Of a DNA stretch of 64,000 nucleotides, positions 16,030-24,882 are shown piece by piece. The notes beneath the pieces were generated by a model. That model was given only the letters and a program-made list of their open reading frames with translations. It did no database searches and was not told the origin of the DNA. The translations under genes were made by a program, and so were the position numbers. The stretch is from Methylobacterium sp. 2A (GTDB lineage: Bacteria > Pseudomonadota > Alphaproteobacteria > Rhizobiales > Beijerinckiaceae): assembly GCF_009806555.1 (NCBI RefSeq), contig NZ_VUOK01000021.1, positions 62,001 through 126,000 on the forward strand, in the 5' to 3' direction. The first letter of the stretch is position 1. Each line of letters begins with the position of its first letter.

Positions 16030-16946
16030 CCGCCCCGGCGGTCCCTGTCGACGACGAACGCCGGCCGCGTGTCGGACAGGCGTCGCCAGGCGTCGAGGTA
16101 GGCGCCGAGATGCGGTCTGCGGGTCCGCTCCAGCTCCAGGTAATCCTGGAGGCCCGCGATCGCCCTGTCGTGGGCCGCGGCGTCGGTCCGCCCGGCGAGA
16201 TACGCATGGCGGACGTAGATGCCGAAGGTCGTCATCGTGTCGGTCTCGCAATACGCCCGGACGCGCTCGATCTCGCCGGCGGCGACCATGTCGGCCACCA
16301 GCGACCCGTGCTCGCCGAGTTTGCCCGGCATGCCGACCAGCGCGGCGGCCTCCTCCAGGGTGAGCCGGCTGGCGCACCCGAACCCGGACATCTCGTCCAT
16401 GACGTCGACGTGGGCGCCGCCGTACCGGTTGCCGTAGCCCGACCAGCGCGTGCCGCGCCGGAACCAGGCTTCCGCCGAGATGCCGTGGAGCATCGTGCGG
16501 TGGAGCAGCGTCGGCATGTCGAAGCCGCGGCCGTTCCAGGTGACGAGCCGGAACCTGCCGGAGGCGAAATGCCGCCAGAAGCCGCGCAGGATGCGGGCCT
16601 CGTCCCAGCCCGCCTCGCCGCCGCTCCTGCAGGCGGTGACCCGATATTCCTCCAGTCCCGTATCGCCGTCGCGCAGGATCTCCGCCTGCACGAAGCTGAC
16701 GGCGACCACGGCGTGCCACGCGCATTTCGGAAACCTGTCCCTGGCCCACACCTCGGGCGGCGGCATCAGGGTTTCGTCCGGCACGGTCTCGATATCGACG
16801 ACGAGGAGCGCGTCCGCATCCGCGCCGGGTTCCGCCGCAGGCCGACGGCCGTGGCGGACGGCGGAGCGCGCGCCGGCTGCGGGTGCGCTCGCGTCGGACA
16901 TGGAGGGGAGCCGAAGCCGGGGCGACGGGGAGCGGGTCTCGTGCAT
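16026..16946 (-). CDS. Predicted 3'-5' exonuclease, DEDDy type (PolB-exonuclease-like)
   Basis: 306 residues. After a ~45-residue disordered Ala/Pro/Arg leader it follows the PF10108-type RNase H-like exonuclease plan: ExoI VVDIETVPD (DxE), ExoII WNGRGFDMPTL with its Asp, and ExoIII YCETDTMTTFGIYVR (Y-x3-D). All four acidic residues and the Tyr are present, so it should be active on DNA or RNA 3' ends. It lies immediately downstream of the pseudo-phosphoesterase (24-base gap) in the minus-strand array. A start about 45 bases downstream (MSDASAP) is also possible. Confidence 0.8.
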   Translation of the reverse strand: MHETRSPSPRLRLPSMSDASAPAAGARSAVRHGRRPAAEPGADADALLVVDIETVPDETLMPPPEVWARDRFPKCAWHAVVAVSFVQAEILRDGDTGLEEYRVTACRSGGEAGWDEARILRGFWRHFASGRFRLVTWNGRGFDMPTLLHRTMLHGISAEAWFRRGTRWSGYGNRYGGAHVDVMDEMSGFGCASRLTLEEAAALVGMPGKLGEHGSLVADMVAAGEIERVRAYCETDTMTTFGIYVRHAYLAGRTDAAAHDRAIAGLQDYLELERTRRPHLGAYLDAWRRLSDTRPAFVVDRDRRGG

Positions 16947-16969
16947 GGGGCGGTTCTCCGGGGCGGCTG

Positions 16970-17950
16970 TCAGACCAGGATCGTGCGGCTGGCGTCGAAC
17001 CCGTTCGTCGGGTCGTCCGGGTCGTAGGGGTTGCTCACGACGCGCGTGCGCCCGAGCCGCAGGTCGCAGGCCTGCGGCACGTTCCCGTGGATCCAGACGG
17101 CCGGGGCGCCCCACCCCTCCATCACGGGTTCCAGGGCGGAGGCGTGCCAGCAGACCCGCCACGGGTCGAGCACGGGCCTCGCCAGGGTGGGCGGCAGGCA
17201 GGACCGTGATGGGGCGAAGGCGGTGACGACCGCGGCCCGGTCGCCCGGGCCGATGTCGCGCAGGACCGGATTCGGCATATGGCCGTACGAGCCGGCACCG
17301 ACGGCGACGGCGTTGAGGGCGTCCTCGATGAAGGCCCGCGAGCGGGCGTGCGCGCCGGCCGCGTCGTGCGGGCAGAAGGGCACCCCGGGCGCGCTCGCCG
17401 CCCTGTCCGTCACCGTCCAGCGGCTGCGGGCGTGGGCGCGGGCGGTCCGGGCGTTCTCGACGCCGTCCAGGGCGAAGTCGGTCCAGAGCGTCGCCCCCAG
17501 GATGATCAGGCCGGGCCGGAGCGGATCGCCGAGGCGAACGGCGCCGTCGTGGAGCACGGTGATGCCCAGCGCCGCCCCGAGCGGCACGGCCTCGGCGAGC
17601 GCCTCGCCTACGGGTTCGCCGTCGAGGTACTCCGCCGGTCCCGGGACGAGGACGACCGGCCGCCGACCCTGGCGGCCGCCGAGCGCGTCCGCAAGCCAGC
17701 GCACGGACCGGCACAGGCCGGGCGCGATCCCGCCCGGGACGAGCAAGGCGTCGAAGTCCGGCAGCGGGTCCGGCAGCACGTGCGGCGCGCGGTCGACCCT
17801 GAGATCGGACAGGGTCCACAGACGGAACGGGACGGGCTCCGACGGGGCGGACCGCGCCCCGGGGGCGGCCGGCACGGCGGACGGGCCTTCCGTCGGTACC
17901 GGTGCATGCACCTCGGCCCGGGCCACCGGATCGGGAACGTGGAGCGTCAC
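16970..17950 (-). CDS. Metallophosphoesterase-like protein lacking all metal ligands (pseudoenzyme)
   Basis: 326 residues from a GTG that overlaps the upstream protease stop (GTGA). The fold and order of segments match the intact phosphoesterase at 19975-20766, including shared LWTD.ALDG and the closing RTRVVSNPYD/TRILCNPLGYD. Each metal-binding motif is altered: SDLH to SDLR, GDVG to GGIA, GNHE to GPAE, THHAP to TAFAP, and HGHVHA to HGNVPQ. The frame is otherwise intact and ~60 residues longer at the N-terminus. I infer a maintained non-catalytic paralogue, perhaps a regulatory partner of the active enzyme or a ligand binder. Confidence 0.75.
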   Translation of the reverse strand: MTLHVPDPVARAEVHAPVPTEGPSAVPAAPGARSAPSEPVPFRLWTLSDLRVDRAPHVLPDPLPDFDALLVPGGIAPGLCRSVRWLADALGGRQGRRPVVLVPGPAEYLDGEPVGEALAEAVPLGAALGITVLHDGAVRLGDPLRPGLIILGATLWTDFALDGVENARTARAHARSRWTVTDRAASAPGVPFCPHDAAGAHARSRAFIEDALNAVAVGAGSYGHMPNPVLRDIGPGDRAAVVTAFAPSRSCLPPTLARPVLDPWRVCWHASALEPVMEGWGAPAVWIHGNVPQACDLRLGRTRVVSNPYDPDDPTNGFDASRTILV

Positions 17951-19890
17951 GGCTGTCCTCCGTCCTGCGCGGCGCGGTGTTGGTCCGCCTCGGCGATCAG
18001 CGCCCGGAGCGCGTCGCCCGAGACCAGGCGCCGCGCGATCAGCAGCTCGGCGACGGCCGCCACGGCGGTGCGGTTCGCCTCCATGACGGCCAAGGCCTCG
18101 CCGCTCAGCCGGTCGAGGTCGCGCTCGACCACCCCGAGAAGGGCGGGGTCGAGCGACAGCGCGACCGCGACCTCGTGGGGGGCGCCGCGATACGCCAACC
18201 GGTCGCCGAGGCCGAGCGAGGCGTGGTTGCCGGCGAGCAGGGTCGTCACGCGCGCGAGGTCCGAGCGGCTATCGCCGCCCGCCCCGGCGCTCGGCTCCCC
18301 GAGGAACAGGATCTCGGCGGCCCGTCCGCACAGGAGCGCGACCGCGAGGCCCTCGATCTCCGCGCGGGTCGGCGACTGGCCGAGGCGGGTCGCCACGGAG
18401 GTCGCGCCGAGCGAATCCCGGCGCGGGACCAAGTCGACCTGGGCGACGCGGGCGCCGATCCGCTCGAACGCCACGGCGTGCCCCGCCTCGTGGTACGCGC
18501 TCCGACGTCGGTCCGCCGGGCTCCCTTGATCCGGCGGCGCGACGCGGCCGAGCAGGTCCTCCGGGCGCATCGGCCGTCCGGCGGCGCGCGCGGCGGCACG
18601 GGCCTCGGACACCCACCCGGCGACCTGGGCGCCGCTGGCGCCGAGCGCAAGCGCGCCGAGCGGCGCGAGGTCCATGTCGGGCACCTCGCCGTCGTCGAGG
18701 TGTTGCCGGAAGATGACCGCCAGGTCGGCGGCCGAGGGCGGCTTGATCTCGATCACCCGGCCCAGCCGTCCGGGCCTGATCAAGGCGGGATCGAGCCTAT
18801 CGCCGTGGTTCGTCGCCGCGATGATGCACACCTCGGGGGCGCCGGGCGCGTTGAGCGCATCGAAACCGAGCAAAATGCTCGTGCACAAGGGGGTCCACCA
18901 CTCGCGTGCGTGGTTGTCCATCGTGGCCCTATTAGGAATACTATCAGCTTCATCTAGGAATAAAATACTCGGCGCCAGCGCGCACGCGTGCGTGTACGCG
19001 GCATCCCAGGCGCGGAGCACGCCACCCAGGTGTCCGTCGGATCCGGTGAACCAGGCGCCGACCGAGGTCGCGACCAGCGGCAGGCCCGCGGCCTTCGCGA
19101 GCGAGCGGACGAAAGATGATTTTCCTAGTCCCGGGGCGGAGCTGAGGGCGACGTGCCTATCGAGCCGCTGGAACGCGGGCGCGCCGCCGGAGGCGCGCCA
19201 GGTCGCGATCTCGTCGATGAGGCGCGTGCCCCAGGCGTGGGCATCGCCGAAGCCGACCAGGGTCGCGAAATCGGGCGCCGACCCGACGGCGGGATCCGCG
19301 GTGGCCTTCGAGCGCGCCGCCGCGGCGAGGCGCGCGACGCAGGCCCGCGCCGTCGTCCCGCGCACCGCGGCGGCGATCTCGAAGAAGTCCAGCCCGCGCG
19401 CGATCCCGGGCGGCAGGGTCGGACGCCGCCCCGTGGCGGCCCGGACGACCCGCGCGATCACGGCGTCGGTCGCGCCCGGGAGCCGCACGTGCAGGTCCGC
19501 CGCGGCGACGAGGGCCGAAGGCAGGTAGCGCGCGGGCGATTGCGAGACGCCGAGCACCCGGTCGCCGCGGGCGAGCCGGTCCGCCACCCGGTCGTTTCCG
19601 CGGTCCGCACGGTCCTCGCTTCTCGAAGCGCCGGTGCGCGCCGCCACGTAACCCCACGCCGCCAGGCGCCCGCACGCCTCGCGGACCGGCTCGACCCAGT
19701 CTGCGGCCGGAACCTGGACGACGAGGGCGAAGGCGGGGTCGGCGGCGATGCGGCGGCGCTGGGCGGGCGAGAGCGCCGCTTCGAGCGCGAAGGCCGCGAG
19801 CGTCTCGGTCGCGGGACGGCGCTCGTCGGCGGCGACGTCCCCGGTCTCCGCCTCGTTCAGGTCGTCGCGCAGGAATGTCAGGTGGGGCAT
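17947..19890 (-). CDS. Soluble FtsH-like AAA+ zinc metalloprotease (M41)
   Basis: 647 residues. The N-terminal ~210 residues are non-membrane and unlike FtsH, which has two membrane segments there. The AAA+ module has Walker A APGLGKSS (252-259), Walker B SILFLDEADS (308-317) and a second region of homology IRPGRLGR. The M41 peptidase follows with YHEAGHAVAFE (His467/Glu468/His471) and a later GGDSRSDLARVT supplying the third Zn ligand Asp. All catalytic parts are intact, so it should be an ATP-dependent protease, probably cytosolic. I chose ATG 19890 (MPHLTFLRDD) rather than the Arg-rich extension to 19935. It is coupled to the pseudo-phosphoesterase downstream. Confidence 0.85.
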   Translation of the reverse strand: MPHLTFLRDDLNEAETGDVAADERRPATETLAAFALEAALSPAQRRRIAADPAFALVVQVPAADWVEPVREACGRLAAWGYVAARTGASRSEDRADRGNDRVADRLARGDRVLGVSQSPARYLPSALVAAADLHVRLPGATDAVIARVVRAATGRRPTLPPGIARGLDFFEIAAAVRGTTARACVARLAAAARSKATADPAVGSAPDFATLVGFGDAHAWGTRLIDEIATWRASGGAPAFQRLDRHVALSSAPGLGKSSFVRSLAKAAGLPLVATSVGAWFTGSDGHLGGVLRAWDAAYTHACALAPSILFLDEADSIPNRATMDNHAREWWTPLCTSILLGFDALNAPGAPEVCIIAATNHGDRLDPALIRPGRLGRVIEIKPPSAADLAVIFRQHLDDGEVPDMDLAPLGALALGASGAQVAGWVSEARAAARAAGRPMRPEDLLGRVAPPDQGSPADRRRSAYHEAGHAVAFERIGARVAQVDLVPRRDSLGATSVATRLGQSPTRAEIEGLAVALLCGRAAEILFLGEPSAGAGGDSRSDLARVTTLLAGNHASLGLGDRLAYRGAPHEVAVALSLDPALLGVVERDLDRLSGEALAVMEANRTAVAAVAELLIARRLVSGDALRALIAEADQHRAAQDGGQP

Positions 19891-19974
19891 GGTCGCCTTG
19901 CTCCGAGGATGGGTCGAGGTCCGGGGCCGGGTCACGTCGGGCCCGGGTCGCGGCAGGCATCCGCCGGCGACGGC

Positions 19975-20766
19975 CTACGACGGCACCTCGACGACGCAGG
20001 CCGGGTCGAAGGCGGGGTTCTCGCCGTCGTAGCCGAGGGGGTTGCACAGGATCCGGGTCGGACCGATCCGGTGGTCGCGGCTGGCGTGGACGTGGCCGTG
20101 AAGCCAGAGGTCCGGGCGGCTGGCGGCGATGAGGCCGCCGAGGTCGCTCGCGAAGGCCGGGTTCAGCACGCTGCCGGCGAAGCTCGGGTCGAGCGAGGCA
20201 CGGGCGGGGGCGTGGTGCGTGACCACGACGTGCGGTCGCGCCCGCGCGCCCGGCGGGTCGACCTCCAGCAGCGCGCGTTCCAGGAAGGCGCTGCTGGCGG
20301 CGTGCAGGGCCGCCGCGTCCCCCGGCCGGAAGGTGCGCCAGCCCGGGTTGCGCGTCGTCGCGATGCAACGGTGATCGTTGAGGCCGGCCTGCGCGGCCGC
20401 CATGGCCCGCCGGCGGTTTCCCGCGCCGTCGAGCCCGTAGTCGGTCCAGAGCGTGCCGCCGGAGAAGGCGACGCCGCCGATCTCGACGGTGTCGTCGTCG
20501 AGCAGGGTCACGCCGTGCCGTTCCGCGGCCCGGCGTCCGAGCGCGCGCTCCTCGTCCACGGCCGAGCCGTAGAATTCATGGTTTCCCGGCACGACCACGA
20601 CCGGCATGATCGGTCGGATGGCTTGGCCCAGCCAAAGGATGGTGTCCGCCAGGCCCTGCCCGACGTCGCCCGCGACGACGGCGACGTCGGCGTCGGGGAT
20701 GTGCCCGGGCGTCCACGGCGCCCGCGACAGGTCGCGGTGCAAGTCGCTGAAGGTCCAGATCCGCAC
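19975..20766 (-). CDS. Metallophosphoesterase, calcineurin-like
   Basis: 263 residues with the complete motif set: DLHRD (motif I), GDVGQG (II), GNHEFYG (III), THHAP (IV) and HGHVHA (V). It should be a two-metal phosphoesterase; the substrate (nucleotide, RNA or protein phosphate) is unknown. It lies upstream of the FtsH-like protease on the same strand with an 84-base gap. The degenerate paralogue at 16970-17950 shares its overall sequence, so the array carries an active/inactive pair. Confidence 0.85.
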   Translation of the reverse strand: MRIWTFSDLHRDLSRAPWTPGHIPDADVAVVAGDVGQGLADTILWLGQAIRPIMPVVVVPGNHEFYGSAVDEERALGRRAAERHGVTLLDDDTVEIGGVAFSGGTLWTDYGLDGAGNRRRAMAAAQAGLNDHRCIATTRNPGWRTFRPGDAAALHAASSAFLERALLEVDPPGARARPHVVVTHHAPARASLDPSFAGSVLNPAFASDLGGLIAASRPDLWLHGHVHASRDHRIGPTRILCNPLGYDGENPAFDPACVVEVPS

Positions 20767-20820
20767 GTGATCGACTCCTGGTTTCTCGGCATCGTCCCGC
20801 TGTTCGGGAGGCGGCGGTGG

Positions 20821-21252
20821 TCACCGCCGCGACGGGGGGCGGCGCCCGGGCCGCCTCCTTCCGGGTCGGCCCGGACGCCCGCCGCGCAGGTCCGGCGGCA
20901 GGCCGGCGAGGACGTGGGCCAGGACGGTGCGAGCCGCAGCATCGCCCCGCCAGGCGGCGACGAGCACCGTCGAGAGCGCGAGGTCCACGACGGCGGGGTC
21001 CGGTTCGGCGCGCCGCGTGAGGTCGAGCGTGACGGCGATGGCGGCCGCGGCCTCGCCCCTCCGGGCCGCGGGCCAGGACCGATGATGCAGGCAGACGCCG
21101 CCGGCGAGGGCTCGGCGGACCTCCCGGATCGCGGAGGGCTCGATGTCCGGAAGCCGTTCCGTGCGCCAGAGCGCGAGCGGATGGCTTCCCGTGGGCGGCT
21201 CGCGGCGCGGGAGGGTCCGGTCGCAGGGATGGGAATCGTCGCTCGCGCGCAT
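20821..21252 (-). CDS. Small helical protein of the array, unknown
   Basis: 143 residues from ATG 21252 (MRASDDSHPCDRTLPRREPP...). The middle (about 45-115) is helical and Ala/Leu-rich; the tail is Pro/Gly/Arg repeats (GRPGRPGRRRPGRRPPSRR) that look disordered and nucleic-acid binding. It lies 54 bases upstream of the phosphoesterase. No family recognised. Confidence 0.5.
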   Translation of the reverse strand: MRASDDSHPCDRTLPRREPPTGSHPLALWRTERLPDIEPSAIREVRRALAGGVCLHHRSWPAARRGEAAAAIAVTLDLTRRAEPDPAVVDLALSTVLVAAWRGDAAARTVLAHVLAGLPPDLRGGRPGRPGRRRPGRRPPSRR

Positions 21253-21340
21253 GCGTCCTCCGGGCTCGTGGCGGGCAAGACGGCCCCGCTCCCGCGCGCC
21301 GAGGCGCGCGGGCGGGGTTCGTCGGACGGGATGGCGGTGG

Positions 21341-22369
21341 CTAGTGCCGGTCGAGGCGCTCGGCGCCCGTGTCGGGTTGGCCCAGGACGAAATACCTCGA
21401 CAGGGTGCGCGCCCAGCGCCGGCCATCGGACGCGTACAGATCGCTCGTGGTGATGCGGCGGCCGTCGGGGAAGTTCGGATGCCCGTGGACCTCGCCGGTG
21501 AGCACCCTCACGGACCGGGTGGAGGCCCGCCATCGCTCAAGGCGCGGGGCGCCGTGCAGGTCCTCCCGCGTCGGTTTGACTTGGTCACGGATCCCCTGGA
21601 GCTCGTCGGCGAGGTCGCGCAGCCGGTCACCGGCCTCGCGCTCGTCCGGCGCCCGAGACTGTTCGACGTCGACACCGAGATTCGCGGCGAACGCGGCGGG
21701 GTCGACCTCGGCGGCGTGCGGGTTCGCGGCGGCGGCGCGCAGGGCGGCGAGCAGCGTGACGGAGGCCCCGAGGCTGCGGCTCGTGCGATCCCCTTCGGCG
21801 ATGCGCTGTGCCTCCCCGCGGCCGAACGCCGGCACGACCGTCGGCAGGGTCCGGACACGGCCTCGACCCGGCACGAGCGCCTCGTGCCCGCGCATGACGC
21901 GGCCGAACGCGTCGGCGGCGGCGGCGCCGCCGCTGCGCCCGCACCCGAGGAGCCAGGGCGGCGAGACCACGTCCAGACCGAAATCCTCCGACGGGTTCAT
22001 GCCCGCGAGCGCCGACGCCGCGGCATGCTCCTCGAAGGGGGTCGGGCCCACCGGCAGCACCGGCGCGTCGATGCGCGCCCTCAGCCCGAGGTTGCCCAGG
22101 CACGCCGCGGGCAGGTCGAGGACGAGATCATCGTCCCGCCCCACGGCCTCGGCCGCGATCTCGCCCGCCTCCCGTGCGTCGCGCGCCTCGCGTTCGCTGA
22201 CGGTGAGGCCCTCCTCCGTGACCGTCCGGCCCGGCAACGGGGCGTCCTCGGGGAACTTGACGCGCAGGAACGTGACGGGGCGGCCGAGAACGCCATAGGC
22301 GTCGGCGAGGAGGAGCGCGGCGTAGGCGGCATGGGTCCGGCCAGCGGAACCGAAGAAGGCAGAGATCAA
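21341..22369 (-). CDS. ParA/MinD-like protein with degenerate P-loop
   Basis: 342 residues. The N-terminus ISAFFGSAGRTHAAYAALLL sits where a ParA protein has its deviant Walker A; the Gly-Lys-Thr is missing (SAGRTH). A later DDDLVLDLPA resembles the ParA Walker B region (VDLPA), followed by APVLPVGPTPFEE. The C-terminal half is helical and charged. I infer a ParA-fold protein that no longer binds ATP in the usual way. No ATG is available; TTG 22369 gives the best spacing from GGAG. It is the first gene of the minus-strand array, divergent from another ParA-like gene at 23129. Confidence 0.55.
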   Translation of the reverse strand: MISAFFGSAGRTHAAYAALLLADAYGVLGRPVTFLRVKFPEDAPLPGRTVTEEGLTVSEREARDAREAGEIAAEAVGRDDDLVLDLPAACLGNLGLRARIDAPVLPVGPTPFEEHAAASALAGMNPSEDFGLDVVSPPWLLGCGRSGGAAAADAFGRVMRGHEALVPGRGRVRTLPTVVPAFGRGEAQRIAEGDRTSRSLGASVTLLAALRAAAANPHAAEVDPAAFAANLGVDVEQSRAPDEREAGDRLRDLADELQGIRDQVKPTREDLHGAPRLERWRASTRSVRVLTGEVHGHPNFPDGRRITTSDLYASDGRRWARTLSRYFVLGQPDTGAERLDRH

Positions 22370-23128
22370 GGGCAATCTCCATGACGGAATCCGGACGCCG
22401 GCGCGCCCGGTGGAATGGCCACCAGGCACGCGACGTCGGACACGTTGTGATTGATCCGTGAATCTTAAGGCAAAAGAGCGGAAATGAACAGCATATTCTG
22501 CCTGTCATCAAGAGCCATATTATCGGGATGGTTAACGGCGTCGTGGCGTACAGTCTTGGGCGCCTCGGATTACTTACGCATACGCGCGAGGTGGACCGGC
22601 GTGACGGTGCCGGAGGTCCGCTCTCCGCGACCGGCACGGGGCCCCGTGTGACACGTCCGGACCGCGCCCGGCGACCCGAGCGGCGACCTGCGGTCGAAGC
22701 CGGCCGGTGCTTGGATCCCCACGCCCCATGCCGTCGTCGCGCAGATGACCCGCTGCGCCCCTGAGAGCCGGCCTTGACCGACCGCCGTGACCGCCGGTTC
22801 GGCGCGACGGTCGCCCGGTCAGCACCGATGCCGGGACGAGCCGGCGGCCGGGTCGCCAGGGGGGACCACGCCTCAGTCCGTTCAGGGATTGACGGGTGCG
22901 GATGTCGCGGGCGCTGACGGACGCGACAAGGCGCCGTGCCCACGACCCGGCCCCCGAGGAGGGCGGGACGCCGACGGCGGTCGGCACGAGCGCGGGACCG
23001 CGCGAGGCGCGATGGACAGTGCGCTTTGGGCGGCCAGGGATCCGATAACCAGTAATTTCGATACTTCTAGATTTATAGAAATAAAGGTGGCAGGATTCCC
23101 TCGATGCATCGGCCCAAAGGAGGACGCC
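22370..23128. promoter_or_regulatory. Divergent regulatory region of the array
   Basis: A 759-bp gap between divergent genes. Two low-GC patches, at about 22455-22540 and 23040-23090, contrast with the GC-rich surroundings and probably hold the promoters. The second contains a 5-bp inverted repeat TTCTA-gattta-TAGAA at 23065-23080, about 50 bases before the plus-strand GTG. No gene is supported. Confidence 0.5.
23115..23122 (+). promoter_or_regulatory. Ribosome-binding site AAAGGAGG deciding the GTG start at 23129
   Basis: An unusually strong Shine-Dalgarno sequence, 6 bases before GTG 23129. It shows that the gene starts there rather than at upstream codons of the same open frame. Confidence 0.8.
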
Positions 23129-23914
23129 GTGATCGCGACCATCCATTCCAACGACCGCACCGGCCTCCTGGCCGCAGCGCTGGTGGCCGGCGGCCTGACC
23201 GCCGCCGGCACCCGTCCGACCGTCGTCGCCGTCGGCGCCAACGGCGCCCAGGCCTGTGGCTTGGCACGCCTCTCGGGTTCGTTCGACCTGCTCCGCCCCG
23301 ATCCCCGCGACGCGGCGGCCATCCTCTCGGGCCTGGCGGCGCGGTCGGAACGCGACGTGATCGCCGTCCTGCCGACGGACCTGCTTCGCGAGGGCGGTCC
23401 GGGCGAACCCGGACACCTGCGCGTCGTGGCCACGGCGTGCCGGCTGACCGCGGCCCAGGCCCTGCACGCGACCGCGTCGGGGGCGTGGCACCTTCGGTGC
23501 GACAGCGAGCTCGGCCAGCCGGCCTGGCGGATCGCCCCGCGCGTCCTGCCGCTCCGGCTGCCGAGGCTCTCGCCGCTGGAACAGATGCGGCTGCTCGCGG
23601 GCGATCTCGGCGAGGGCATGCGGTACGCGGCGGTCGCGCTCGCCGCCACCCTCCTCGCCGTGTCGGCGGATCCGGACGCCGAGCGCTTCGAGGCGGGTGA
23701 CCTGGCCGCGCTCATGTCGCCGCTCGCGCCGGCCCGGGACTGTGCCCTGCACGAGCGGCTCCTCGACTGCGCCGCCGCCCTGGGCGACCCGGTTCTCCGG
23801 GACGCGCCCGTCGACACCGCCGAGGCCGCCGGCGACCGCGTCCGCAAAGCCCGCCCGACGCCGGTGGCGACCGCTCGCCTCCGCGCCACGCAACCCGCCC
23901 GCCTTCGCGCCTGA
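23129..23914 (+). CDS. Uncharacterised protein, possibly ParA-fold, first gene of the divergent pair
   Basis: 261 residues starting (GTG) MIATIHSNDRTGLLAAALVA. The beginning resembles a P-loop-type strand-loop-helix without the nucleotide-binding Lys (HSNDRTGLL), followed by TVVAVGANG and a segment RDVIAVLPTDLL where ParA has its Walker B strand. The rest is helical and Ala/Leu-rich. It is preceded by an excellent ribosome-binding site and an A/T-rich promoter region. Together with the gene at 21341 it makes a divergent pair of degenerate ParA-like proteins. The family assignment is tentative. Confidence 0.55.
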   Translation: MIATIHSNDRTGLLAAALVAGGLTAAGTRPTVVAVGANGAQACGLARLSGSFDLLRPDPRDAAAILSGLAARSERDVIAVLPTDLLREGGPGEPGHLRVVATACRLTAAQALHATASGAWHLRCDSELGQPAWRIAPRVLPLRLPRLSPLEQMRLLAGDLGEGMRYAAVALAATLLAVSADPDAERFEAGDLAALMSPLAPARDCALHERLLDCAAALGDPVLRDAPVDTAEAAGDRVRKARPTPVATARLRATQPARLRA

Positions 23915-23931
23915 CGAAAAGGACCAGAGCG

Positions 23932-24264
23932 ATGATCAACCGCACGAAGCCGAACCGCGTCTCGTTGGCTCCCCGGCCGCGCGTCGCCTCGCCCGGGACC
24001 GCTCGTCCCGGTCGCTCCGGAAGCGCTCGCCGGGTGCGCGCCGGGGCGGGCTCCTCGCACGCCCGGATCAATCAGGGCGACCTATCCCGCGACCGGGCGC
24101 CGACGGCGGCCCCGCGCCGGGACGCGAACGCCTACGAGGCGTTCTACGCCTTGTCGGCGGACGGGGTGGGCCTGCTCGATCCCGGGTTCGACGACTGGGA
24201 CTTGGACCCGTGCGTCCTCGTCGGCCTGGCGCCGAACGGTGGCGGCGAGCGGGACGACACGTGA
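23932..24264 (+). CDS. Small protein with basic N-terminus and acidic C-terminus, unknown
   Basis: 110 residues from ATG 23932, 17 bases after the preceding stop with AAGGA before it. The first ~65 residues are Arg/Pro/Ser/Ala-rich and basic; the last ~45 (ANAYEAFYALSADGVGLLDP, then DDWDLDP) are acidic and better ordered. Probably in one operon with the gene at 23129. No family recognised. Confidence 0.5.
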   Translation: MINRTKPNRVSLAPRPRVASPGTARPGRSGSARRVRAGAGSSHARINQGDLSRDRAPTAAPRRDANAYEAFYALSADGVGLLDPGFDDWDLDPCVLVGLAPNGGGERDDT

Positions 24265-24882
24265 CCGTTCTTCCGAGCGGCCCGCGACCGGCGTCCGGAC
24301 GACGCGGGCCGGGACAGGCCGGCTTCCGCTTCGCCGCGGGAGCCGCGGCCCGGCGAAGGATCAGCCTTCCGGGTTCCGGAATCCGTATGGCACCTGTGAC
24401 GGGTATCGCTACGCATAATCCGTTACGGGTTGCGATTTCCGGGCATGATCCGAGAGCCGGGGAATGGGGAAATTGGCCGCGAGCGGAGAGCGCTCGGTCG
24501 TGTGCGGCCCGAGCCGTCCCCATGAGGGCGCCTCGGAATCGCCGCGTCGGGATTGCCGCTTTGCCGCCAATGACCGAGGTAGACGGTGGAATCGGCGACG
24601 GTTCGGGTCCGCCCGGCGTGCCGGAGTATGGAGCCGGGCGGCGTGGTCACACGTCGGCTCGCGGCCGATCTCGGCGCCGATGTCGGTCGATCCGATACCC
24701 TCACGACGTCGCGCCGAGCTGATGGGGCGAGACTTCCGAACGCGAAGCAGCCCCGCCGCGGTCGCGAAGGATCGCACCCTCCGGCATCGACGCGCCTCGC
24801 CGAATGCCGATAGCGGTGCGGTCGTGCTCGACGCATCGAGTAAGGGGTTGCGCGGCCCGTTACGCTTCTTCATGCTAATTCC
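24265..24882. other. 618-bp stretch without a supported gene
   Basis: Frames on both strands are Arg-rich and poorly coding-like. An A/T-richer block around 24390-24440 (ACGCATAATCCGTTACGGG) and another just before 24883 look promoter-like; the latter would serve the ArsR-type gene. The far end of the Tn7-like element may lie here, but I could not identify terminal repeats. Confidence 0.35.

Noticed and set aside
4219..24882. Terminal inverted repeats of the Tn7-like element
   Set aside because: I looked for TGT/ACA ends with repeated ~20-bp sites near both borders and found none convincing by eye.
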